Shown: positions 1 to 6,346 of the stretch, in pieces | Position numbering within the stretch: position 1 is the stretch's first letter | How the letters are laid out: each line of letters begins with the position of its first letter | Source: Candidatus Dojkabacteria bacterium UBA2259 | Lineage (GTDB): Bacteria; Patescibacteriota; Dojkabacteria; SC72 | Length of the DNA: 12,084 nucleotides | Assembly: GCA_002347605.1 (NCBI GenBank) | Contig: DDXN01000006.1 | Location: forward strand, 1-12,084 | Direction: 5' to 3' | Position numbers and translations under genes: made by a program | The notes under the pieces: generated by a model | What the model was told of the DNA's origin: nothing | Databases searched by the model: none | Seen by the model: only the letters and a program-made list of their open reading frames with translations

Positions 1-1735
1 TATCATTACTATCAAACATAGAAATATTAGCTACCGAGCTTTCGTACCAACCTGTCAAGAGATAAGGAACGGATTGCCAGTGTTGATGCGTTGAAATACC
101 TACCCTTTTAGCAAAGCTATCTGCTTGATCGGAAGAAAAAGAGCCGTCATTAGAATTGTCATATTCAAAACCCCTTTCTAAAAAAGCTTTCCTAACAGCA
201 AGATCTACTATTTTGGAAAGAATCTTATTCTTAACATTATTCGTAAGAAGATTAGACAATTTGTCAATTGCCAAATCCTTGTCTTCAACCTCTGATTTAA
301 TTGCTCCTATTAAATCGGTTTTAATAAATGAAGTAATACGTTCTTTAATATTCCCTCCCGTATCGGATAACAGAAGTTGTGCCATTCCGTTATACTTCTT
401 CTCCTCTTGATTATTTGTACCTAGTTTATCCACGCATAATGTTCCCAATTCAGGATTACCCCATTGATTCCAATCAATTTGACTATAAACCTCTTGGAAA
501 GAGTCTCTTAAGGATACTCCAAGGAAATACTTTTTGTGTTCTATTAGTGGGCGTAAATTGCCTCCGAATCTAGATCTGTACCTTTCCTCTCTAGCCTTTT
601 CATCTTCATCCTCCATAATTGTTACTAAATTCTGAAAATCCTTAATATCTATATCCTCCGATTTATACTTTACCTTGTTCTCTTCCTCAACATATTCAAT
701 CAAATTTTCAACTTCCTTTCCTCCTGGAGCAACTAATGTTGACTTAGGGAATGATAATTTTTCTCCTGGATTCCTTTCCCAGTAAGTATCATCTGACCTT
801 AAAGAGTATGGGACACCATTCTCTTTAATCATTTCCTCAAGAGGGGAAATAATTATATAACCTACATCTTCCCAGGATCCATATAAATGTGAACCTACTT
901 TGCGAGATAAACTTGTGTGAATTGTATGCCTTAGTACATTACCATTGGTTGCATCAAATGTTGTTTTAACAGATAGTCCGTCTTTACTCTCTTCTGGCTC
1001 ATACCGAGTTGCATGGACAACACATGAATCCTTTAACGGCTGTGATTCCAGTTCAGTTTGGACTCTCTGTTCGAGATTCTCTTGTGTTTTAAATCTCTTA
1101 CAAAATTTTTCGAACTTACCCAATACAACAGATTGAGCCTGTTTGTCACCTAAAAGAGATAGAAGTACTACAACCTCAGCAGCAATTCTCGGTTTCTCTA
1201 CCAAGTCATCCTTTTCAAGAAAGTTACAAGCAACAAGTGCATCAAGAAGATAGAGTGCTTTCTCCGAGTAAATACCCGTACTTACTTCATTAACTAATTG
1301 ATTCACTGATTCGTCTCTAGCACCCAATTTACTTGCCAAATTTAATACCCCAAGCAATGTCTTGTTAACAACATAATGCTCTTGAAGTTCTGAGTTGCTT
1401 TCGGAACTATTTAATTTATTTTTGTACTCTGCATATTCTTTTGGACAGTTAACTGGTAATACTTTTGATTCCTCACCAATGATGACAGTTCTTGAGTTTT
1501 TAAGTGTTGGATATACAGGCAATTCATTCAAACCTTTGAAACAAAATGTAATATCATTGTATTCAAATATTCTCCTCTGATACCCATCCTCATCTACCTC
1601 CACCTTAGAAGAAAGTTTCTCGTTAACAAAGCTTTCTATGTCAACATCTGTCTCCTCTCTTCTCTCATTTGGTTGCTCAAAAGCAGAAGCCTCTGATATC
1701 TCTTCCACCTGATTAGTTTGTTGTATTTCTTCCAT
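1..1735 (-). CDS. Large protein of unknown function, N-terminal 578 residues (runs off the left edge)
   Basis: An uninterrupted frame reads from ATG at 1735 down to base 1 with no stop, giving 578 residues of a longer protein. I do not recognise the family. The N-terminus is Glu/Gln-rich and polar (MEEIQQTNQVEEISEAS). I see no signal peptide or membrane segment, so it is probably cytosolic. Residues about 100-215 look helical. A denser block at about 240-335 carries motif-like pieces: VHATRYEP (H241), TIHTSL (H273), HLYGSW (283-288), IIISPLEEM and DTYW (316-319). This could be a distinct domain, but I cannot name it. Residues 336-578 are charged and mostly helical-looking. The start is supported by a good promoter ending 9 bases upstream. 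It is divergent from pepF. At least four of about 23 Arg codons are CGN, whereas I find none in pepF or aspS. The reading frame is certain; the function is unknown. Confidence 0.85.
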   Translation of the reverse strand, partial: MEEIQQTNQVEEISEASAFEQPNERREETDVDIESFVNEKLSSKVEVDEDGYQRRIFEYNDITFCFKGLNELPVYPTLKNSRTVIIGEESKVLPVNCPKEYAEYKNKLNSSESNSELQEHYVVNKTLLGVLNLASKLGARDESVNQLVNEVSTGIYSEKALYLLDALVACNFLEKDDLVEKPRIAAEVVVLLSLLGDKQAQSVVLGKFEKFCKRFKTQENLEQRVQTELESQPLKDSCVVHATRYEPEESKDGLSVKTTFDATNGNVLRHTIHTSLSRKVGSHLYGSWEDVGYIIISPLEEMIKENGVPYSLRSDDTYWERNPGEKLSFPKSTLVAPGGKEVENLIEYVEEENKVKYKSEDIDIKDFQNLVTIMEDEDEKAREERYRSRFGGNLRPLIEHKKYFLGVSLRDSFQEVYSQIDWNQWGNPELGTLCVDKLGTNNQEEKKYNGMAQLLLSDTGGNIKERITSFIKTDLIGAIKSEVEDKDLAIDKLSNLLTNNVKNKILSKIVDLAVRKAFLERGFEYDNSNDGSFSSDQADSFAKRVGISTHQHWQSVPYLLTGWYESSVANISMFDSND

Positions 1736-1744
1736 TTCTCTTTC

Positions 1745-1773
1745 ATTGTAATTTATGACTATTTAAATTGCAA
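1745..1773 (-). promoter_or_regulatory. Promoter of the left-edge unknown gene
   Basis: On the minus strand, TTGCAA (1773-1768) is followed after 17 bases by TACAAT (1750-1745). The -10 box ends 9 bases before the ATG at 1735, so the predicted transcript has a leader of only about 3 bases and no room for a normal ribosome binding site. The call is from sequence match only. Confidence 0.6.
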
Positions 1774-1793
1774 TAAATATCCGTATCATATTG

Positions 1794-1799
1794 TATAAT
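1794..1799 (+). promoter_or_regulatory. -10 box of pepF, predicted leaderless start
   Basis: A perfect TATAAT lies 5 bases before the pepF ATG at 1805, which puts the expected transcription start on the start codon. The only -35-like hexamer is the palindromic TTGCAA at 1768-1773, 20 bases upstream, longer than the usual spacer. The same hexamer is the -35 box of the divergent gene. Confidence 0.55.
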
Positions 1800-1804
1800 T
1801 ACCA

Positions 1805-3586
1805 ATGGAAACAAAATGGAATCTAAAACTTCTTTACAAAAACATATCTGACAAACAGATTGAAAAAGATATTGAACAAAGCCAAAAGAAGGTCTTAACA
1901 TTTGTAAAAAAATGGGAAAAGAACAAAGAGTATTTATCAAATTCTCAAGTACTCTTTAGGGCACTTTTAGAATATGAGCTACTAATGGAAGACCCAGGGA
2001 TATGTACTAAACCCTCCTACTACATCTTTCTTAACAGAGTACTTAATCAAGAAGACCCTCAATTTAAAGCAAGGGAGAACAAATTACATGAGATATGCTT
2101 AAAGCTAGAAAATAGTATACAGTTTTTTACACTAAATATTTCAAAAATACCTAAGGAAAAACAAATCGTTTTTTTACAAGATCCCTTACTTAAAAAATAC
2201 AAGCATTTTCTACAAACACTTTTTAATATCTCCAAATACATATTAAGTGATGCACAAGAGAAAGTCTTTAACATTAAATCTAAAACATCACATAGTAATT
2301 GGGTAAACATGCTCTCTGAACTACTTTCAAAACAGGAACTCTCTGTAATAGATGAGAAGGATAACAAAAAAAAGATTACATACAATGAAATATCAAAATA
2401 TCTAGATAGTAAAGAGAGGAGGGTAAGAGAGTACGCTGCAAAAGAGTTTTACAAAGTAAACAAAAGGTATGAAGAGATAGCGGAATTTGAAATTAATTCA
2501 GTACTTGAAAACAAAAAGATAAATGATATATACAGAAAGATTCCTAAACCAGAAACAGTAAGACTTCTTAGTGATGATATGCAAGAGAGTGTTGTAGAGA
2601 CTCTTAGGGATGTTGTATCTGCACACTTTGATATCCCTCAAAGATTCTATACCCTCAAAGCAAAATTACTTAATCAAAAATCTTTAGCATACTTCGAAAG
2701 AAATGTACTTTTAGATGATATGGAGAGGGAGTACTCCTTTGAACAATCATTTAAGACAATTTCTGATACTTTTTGCAAATTAGACAGAGAATTTAGTAAT
2801 ATTGTCACAAAGTACCTGTCTGAAGGGAGATATGATGTATACCCCAAAAAAGGAAAAGGTGGAGGTGCTTTCTGTACAAGTGTAGGTAGTAAATATCCTA
2901 CATACATTCTCCTTAACCATAACGGGAAATTACAAGATGTTCTGACTTTAGCTCATGAGAGTGGACATGGTATTCATACGGAGTATTCAAATACACAAAA
3001 TGTTCTTAATCAGGGGTATTCCACTGCCTGTGCAGAGGTAGCAAGTACTTTCTTTGAGAATTTTACCCTTGAACATCTATCCGACTCAATATCAAAGAAA
3101 GAGAAGTACCTTCTAATTGCAAAATCTTTAGAAGAGGATATATCAACAGTATTTAGACAGATAGCCTGTTACAATTTTGAACTTAAACTACATGAGGAAT
3201 ATTCCAAGAGGGGGTTTCTTTCTACAAAAGAGATATCCTCTCTTTTTGTGGAAGAGATGTCTAAATATTTAGGTAAAAGTGTACTGCCAGACATTCATAT
3301 GCAAGTAGGTTGGATATATTGGAGTCATATCAGGGAGTTCTTTTACACATACTCCTATGCTAGTGGTTTACTAATATCAAAATATTTACAGAGAATGGTA
3401 AAAGAGAATCCAAAGGATATTGAGAAAGTAAAAAATTTCTTTAAAGCTGGAGATAGTAAATCTCCAAATGAAATATTTTTAGATCTAGGTATTGATATAT
3501 CCAAAAGAGAGTTCTGGGAGGAAAGTATCCTAGAGATTAACAAAAAACTTGAGTATCTTGAGAAAGAGAATTTGCTAATGTGTTAG
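1805..3586 (+). CDS. pepF: Oligoendopeptidase F, M3 family zinc metallopeptidase
   Basis: This 593-residue protein fits the PepF/thimet-oligopeptidase (M3) family, which cleaves short peptides in the cytosol and usually has about 600 residues. The zinc site is visible as HESGH at residues 384-388, with His384 and His388 as ligands and Glu385 as catalytic base. The third ligand is probably Glu411 in AEVASTFFE, 27 residues after the first His. The C-terminal FFYTYSYASG block matches the Tyr-rich substrate-binding segment of PepF (FYVYQYATG-like). The N-terminal half is helical and lacks a signal peptide or membrane segment. The ATG at 1805 is chosen because a TATAAT box ends 5 bases upstream and no Shine-Dalgarno is visible. 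A likely role is peptide recycling, inferred from the family. Nothing looks truncated. Confidence 0.93.
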   Translation: METKWNLKLLYKNISDKQIEKDIEQSQKKVLTFVKKWEKNKEYLSNSQVLFRALLEYELLMEDPGICTKPSYYIFLNRVLNQEDPQFKARENKLHEICLKLENSIQFFTLNISKIPKEKQIVFLQDPLLKKYKHFLQTLFNISKYILSDAQEKVFNIKSKTSHSNWVNMLSELLSKQELSVIDEKDNKKKITYNEISKYLDSKERRVREYAAKEFYKVNKRYEEIAEFEINSVLENKKINDIYRKIPKPETVRLLSDDMQESVVETLRDVVSAHFDIPQRFYTLKAKLLNQKSLAYFERNVLLDDMEREYSFEQSFKTISDTFCKLDREFSNIVTKYLSEGRYDVYPKKGKGGGAFCTSVGSKYPTYILLNHNGKLQDVLTLAHESGHGIHTEYSNTQNVLNQGYSTACAEVASTFFENFTLEHLSDSISKKEKYLLIAKSLEEDISTVFRQIACYNFELKLHEEYSKRGFLSTKEISSLFVEEMSKYLGKSVLPDIHMQVGWIYWSHIREFFYTYSYASGLLISKYLQRMVKENPKDIEKVKNFFKAGDSKSPNEIFLDLGIDISKREFWEESILEINKKLEYLEKENLLMC

Positions 3587-3646
3587 TATACAAATACTAT
3601 ATATTTTGTTATCATAATTATTATTTAAACTCTAAAGACATACACT

Positions 3647-3880
3647 ATGACAGACAGTATTGAAAATGAGAAGAACAATGATCCAAGAATTTTGAAAGAT
3701 GGAATGGTTGATTACGCAATCAATAATTTGGGAGCAAGATTAACTGAGGTCAAACCACTAGAAGACAATACACAACCTCTAAAAGAGGAAGTCGCAGGTC
3801 AAGATCAGTTTGTTGGAACAAAAGGTGAAAGATATGATTCAGAGGGGAATGTTATCCTTGAGGGTGAGGATGATAAATAG
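3647..3880 (+). CDS. Small acidic protein of unknown function (77 aa)
   Basis: A complete short frame starts MTDSIENEKNNDPRILKDG and ends with a very acidic tail (EGNVILEGEDDK). It has no cysteine, tryptophan or membrane segment, and its composition suggests a soluble, partly disordered protein. I do not recognise it. It starts 60 bases after pepF and could be read from the same transcript or from its own weak promoter; CATAAT at 3613-3618 is a possible -10 box. AAAGA about 8 bases before the ATG is a poor ribosome binding site. It is convergent with the LiaF-like gene, with 21 bases between the stops. The coherent length and gap-filling position support a real gene. Confidence 0.6.
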   Translation: MTDSIENEKNNDPRILKDGMVDYAINNLGARLTEVKPLEDNTQPLKEEVAGQDQFVGTKGERYDSEGNVILEGEDDK

Positions 3881-3901
3881 AAGTTAAGAAGATCTTTTTT
3901 C

Positions 3902-4582
3902 TTACTCTTTTATATCTACACCTCCAAATATTGCTCCTCCAGTTATTTCAAGTACAGGTTCTGAAATCCCCCTATCTTTAACCATGGGATTCCATGAACC
4001 CAAAACTCCAGTACCATTAGTTATTACTCTACACTCCCTAGGTACAAAAACTTCTACTCCTCCAAATGCGCAATTAATATGTATTTTAGCTCCCTCTTTG
4101 GCAATCTGAGCTTCTCTTAAATCAAGTTCTAATCCACCGAATACTACATTAAACTCTCCCCCTTTGAAATCTTTAGACATTATCTTTCTTTCTGAACCCC
4201 AAAACAGTACAGATTCTGATATATACTCCTTCTCACTTGTACTACTTTTTGCTTTAGATTTAACCTTTTTTTCATTTCTAAATAGAACTGAAAAACCAAT
4301 GGAGATAATGGCAATAGGCCAGAGTATCGAAAAGAAATTCCAACTAAAAAGTGTTGAAGAAAGGAATGCCACACCTAAAAGAAGAAGAAGAATTCCTGGA
4401 ATATCATTTCTGTTTATTAAAAGTTTAGCACCCAAAAATATCAATACTAATGGCCAAAATTTTGCAAAACCTATCCAAATATATTTACTAAAATATGGCA
4501 TTATACCAGCCTGTTCAAAAAGCAAAATAATACCTAAAACAACAACAATTACTCCAAACAGAAATCTTGATCTATTTTTCAT
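3902..4582 (-). CDS. LiaF-like four-TM protein with C-terminal beta domain
   Basis: The 226 residues divide into three parts. Residues 5-101 hold four hydrophobic segments (about 7-25, 38-56, 61-80, 84-101), as in the LiaI/LiaF-type membrane domain. Residues 104-122 are a Lys/Ser linker. Residues 123-226 are a Gly-rich beta domain with repeated FGG motifs (VVFGGLELDL, AFGGVEVFVP, AIFGGVDIKE), matching the C-terminal domain of LiaF/YvqF proteins. In Firmicutes, LiaF restrains the LiaRS envelope-stress system; here the partner is unknown because no kinase is in view. It is the last gene of a minus-strand trio, 10 bases after the toastrack gene. A strong ribosome binding site overlaps that gene's stop, so co-transcription and coupled translation are likely. 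The domain assignment is from motif pattern, without a profile search. Confidence 0.8.
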   Translation of the reverse strand: MKNRSRFLFGVIVVVLGIILLFEQAGIMPYFSKYIWIGFAKFWPLVLIFLGAKLLINRNDIPGILLLLLGVAFLSSTLFSWNFFSILWPIAIISIGFSVLFRNEKKVKSKAKSSTSEKEYISESVLFWGSERKIMSKDFKGGEFNVVFGGLELDLREAQIAKEGAKIHINCAFGGVEVFVPRECRVITNGTGVLGSWNPMVKDRGISEPVLEITGGAIFGGVDIKE

Positions 4583-4586
4583 TTTT

Positions 4587-4593
4587 ATCTCCC
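4587..4593 (-). promoter_or_regulatory. Shine-Dalgarno of the LiaF-like gene
   Basis: GGGAGAT lies 4 bases before the ATG at 4582, and its first G is the last base of the upstream TAG stop. This clear ribosome binding site at an internal operon gene contrasts with the first genes of transcripts in this window, which mostly lack one. Confidence 0.65.
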
Positions 4594-5585
4594 TAAATAT
4601 TTTCTATATTAAATTCCCCTACACCAACTGAAAGAAAGATATTCACTTTCATATCAGATGAAACGTAGTTATCAGATATATATTTTCCTCTACCTCCTGA
4701 AACTCCCGAAATCTTATCACCATTCATAGTAATACTCCCAACGCCTAAATCATACTCTAAAACATATCCCACTCTAGTTGGAATTTTAAGATTCATTTCT
4801 CCCGCACCCACCGTAAAACGTACTTCCCCAGAAGGAATAGTATTTACATCAAATTCTACATCTAACTTTCCTGCTCCTATTTCTGCAAAGAAATCTTGAA
4901 TAGGGGCTCTCTCTAATACAATCTCTCCCTTTCCAGCACTAAGTGTAATATCAAAATCAGTTGGAATTTCCCATTGACCTAAAGTAATATCATATTCAGA
5001 CTCATCATAGAAGAGATAGAAAGACTTGGCACTGGCTCCTGTTAATATTAAATTAAGTTTCCCTTTATCAAGAGAGTGCTCTAATTGTGGAGATTCATAA
5101 CTTTTGGGGAATTTACTATTAATAGAGATATACTCCTGTATATCATTATCTTGCAAAGTAAAAGTACAGGCTCCCACATCCATAGTTAAAGATCTTTCCA
5201 CTACACCAGCATATTGATCTGCAGAGAGTATTAAACTCTCCTCAACTCTTTCTTGCCCTAAATTAAACATCCCACCGCCTCCTTGGAATACCCAATTATT
5301 TACTTTCGAAGAAAGGAAGGGAATCTCCTTTTGTGTAAACTGCATATATGCAATTCCAAATGCCCCAATTGTCAATACGATTGTAAATATCATTCCTAAT
5401 ACTTTAGCTATTGTGGAATTTCCAAGAATAATACGAATACCTATTAAGATAATTAATATTGGCCAGAATCTTGATATATACAACCAAATGCCCCATCCAA
5501 CAGTACCAGTTGTATTTAGAAGAAACATTACTCCAACAAGAATTAGAAATACAGCCCACGAGTAGTTTCTATTTCTTTCTTCCAT
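4593..5585 (-). CDS. Toastrack-type protein with LiaI/LiaF-like membrane region
   Basis: This 330-residue protein has three hydrophobic segments at about 10-25, 38-55 and 60-81, containing the RFWPILIILIGI signature also seen in the neighbouring LiaF-like protein (KFWPLVLIFLGA). Residues 85-330 form a beta-rich domain with recurring short motifs (DVGACTF, SAGKGEIVL, GAGKLDVEF, GAGEMNLKI, GVGSITMN, GVGEFNIENI). These look like the regular strands of a toastrack/DUF2154-like fold. With three membrane segments and the N-terminus inside, the beta domain would face outward. It follows the PspC gene by 31 bases. Toastrack, LiaI/LiaF-TM and PspC domains are known to co-occur in envelope-stress loci. 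A TATATT box 6 bases before the ATG suggests it may also have its own leaderless transcript. The exact family name is uncertain. Confidence 0.75.
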   Translation of the reverse strand: MEERNRNYSWAVFLILVGVMFLLNTTGTVGWGIWLYISRFWPILIILIGIRIILGNSTIAKVLGMIFTIVLTIGAFGIAYMQFTQKEIPFLSSKVNNWVFQGGGGMFNLGQERVEESLILSADQYAGVVERSLTMDVGACTFTLQDNDIQEYISINSKFPKSYESPQLEHSLDKGKLNLILTGASAKSFYLFYDESEYDITLGQWEIPTDFDITLSAGKGEIVLERAPIQDFFAEIGAGKLDVEFDVNTIPSGEVRFTVGAGEMNLKIPTRVGYVLEYDLGVGSITMNGDKISGVSGGRGKYISDNYVSSDMKVNIFLSVGVGEFNIENI

Positions 5586-5591
5586 TGTTAC

Positions 5592-5597
5592 AATATA
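5592..5597 (-). promoter_or_regulatory. Possible internal -10 box before the toastrack gene
   Basis: On the minus strand, TATATT (5597-5592) ends 6 bases before the ATG at 5585. No Shine-Dalgarno is close to this ATG; AGAGG lies about 30 bases away. No -35 match is seen at normal spacing, and the region is AT-rich, so chance is a real alternative. Confidence 0.35.
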
Positions 5598-5616
5598 TTA
5601 ATTTATATATTATCCT

Positions 5617-5907
5617 CTATTCACTTTTTGTATCTGATTTAACCTCTTTTACAGCACTGCTTACCTTTTTTTTAATCTCCTTAGTATTTTCTTTGATAAC
5701 TTCCTGAGAAGCAACTTTTATCTGTGATTCCGTTGGAACTACTATCCACAAAATTATGTAAAGAATTAATCCACTACCTCCATAGATTACTATTAATGCA
5801 AACAGTACCCTTATTATTGTTACATCAATACTAAAATATTGTGCTAATCCTCCACACACACCTCCTATCATTTTATCTTTTTCTGATCTGTAGAGTTTTT
5901 TATTCAC
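5617..5907 (-). CDS. PspC domain protein
   Basis: The core KKLYRSEKDKMIGGVCGGLA followed by QYFSIDVTIIRVLFAL is the PspC signature. A hydrophobic segment then ends in ILWIVVPTE, another typical PspC element. A charged Lys/Glu tail follows and could form a helix or coiled coil. PspC proteins are inner-membrane sensors or effectors of envelope stress. I choose the GTG at 5907 (96 residues) because the PspC domain begins there. The frame is open to an ATG at 5994, but that start would add about 29 unconserved-looking residues and overlap the divergent gene at 5983. No Shine-Dalgarno precedes the GTG. It heads a trio with the toastrack and LiaF-like genes. No pspA, pspB or regulator is visible. 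The family is confident, the start less so. Confidence 0.82.
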   Translation of the reverse strand: MNKKLYRSEKDKMIGGVCGGLAQYFSIDVTIIRVLFALIVIYGGSGLILYIILWIVVPTESQIKVASQEVIKENTKEIKKKVSSAVKEVKSDTKSE

Positions 5908-5982
5908 TGTTTTATCTTTTGATTTTAAATCAATATATTGTAAGATAAATGAGGAAAAATAGGAAGAGATAATATTAGTTTT

Positions 5983-6252
5983 ATGTATATGCAAAGAGGA
6001 GTACTTACTTTGAGTAAAGAAGAGTTTTTAGAGATGATAAATGCTTTAAATCTGGAGAGGTTTATGGGTACACATCTCTATGAGAAATTAAATGGTGCAA
6101 AAGAAGGGACAGGAGAGAGTATTCAGATATTACTTTCAGAAGATGAAATTGAAAAGATTCTTGATGAAATCGGTTCTCCTATTACAGACAGTTTAAAACT
6201 AAACAGTGCATTGGAGAAAATGAAAGAGTTATTTACAACCTTTAGATCTTAA
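5983..6252 (+). CDS. Small helical protein of unknown function (89 aa)
   Basis: The frame reads MYMQRGVLTLSKEEFLEMIN and continues with amphipathic, charged helices (LSEDEIEKILDEIG, LNSALEKMKELFTTFRS). It has no Cys, Trp or membrane segment, and I do not recognise it. The start is ambiguous. ATG 5983 has a GATAAT/TAATAT box 7-9 bases upstream, as expected for a leaderless gene. The in-frame TTG at 6010 has a strong AGAGGAG site 8 bases upstream and would give an 80-residue protein beginning MSKEEFLEMI. It is divergent from the PspC gene and convergent with tRNA-Gln; its stop ends one base from the tRNA 3' end. The coding call rests on helical composition and tight packing. Confidence 0.6.
   Translation: MYMQRGVLTLSKEEFLEMINALNLERFMGTHLYEKLNGAKEGTGESIQILLSEDEIEKILDEIGSPITDSLKLNSALEKMKELFTTFRS
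5995..6001 (+). promoter_or_regulatory. Ribosome binding site supporting an alternative TTG start at 6010
   Basis: AGAGGAG sits inside the first codons of the frame starting at 5983, 8 bases before the in-frame TTG at 6010. If used, the small protein would be 80 residues. It may be coincidence, since the same bases encode Gln-Arg-Gly-Val. Confidence 0.35.
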
Positions 6253-6253
6253 C

Positions 6254-6324
6254 TTGCCGGACCTAGATTCGAACTAGAATTAACGGTTCCAGAGACCGCC
6301 GTCCTACCATTAGACGATCCGGCA
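6254..6324 (-). tRNA. tRNA-Gln (anticodon CUG)
   Basis: A complete cloverleaf folds on the minus strand. The acceptor stem TGCCGGA (6324-6318) pairs with TCCGGCA (6261-6255), followed by discriminator A at 6254. T8 is present. The D arm is GTCT/GGAC. The anticodon stem GCGGT/ACCGT has a G-T pair at its base and encloses loop CTCTGGA, with anticodon CTG at 6292-6290. The T arm TCTAG/CTAGG encloses TTCGAAT. The length is 71 bases. No CCA is encoded, since the next bases are GTT, so CCA must be added by a nucleotidyltransferase. It lies 22 bases downstream of the gltX stop on the same strand. Confidence 0.93.
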
Positions 6325-6334
6325 ATACTGAGTA

Positions 6335-6340
6335 ATTATA
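6335..6340 (-). promoter_or_regulatory. -10 box for tRNA-Gln
   Basis: A perfect TATAAT on the minus strand (6340-6335) lies 10 bases upstream of the mature tRNA 5' end, in the 22-base gap after gltX. No good -35 is seen, because that position lies inside the end of gltX. It suggests the tRNA can be transcribed independently as well as with gltX. Confidence 0.45.
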
Positions 6341-6346
6341 CTACAT

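Noticed and set aside
156..1580. Four short plus-strand open frames opposite the left-edge gene
   Set aside because: The minus strand is open for 578 codons with protein-like composition and a promoter, so these are shadows.
3881..3901. Possible bidirectional terminator between the 77-aa gene and the LiaF-like gene (AAGAA...TTCTT with a T run)
   Set aside because: The stem is only about 5 A/T-rich pairs and would be unstable; the T run is expected from base composition.
4164..4631. 155-codon plus-strand open frame opposite the LiaF-like gene
   Set aside because: It is the antisense shadow of a well-supported membrane protein; its translation is low-quality and shows no domain.
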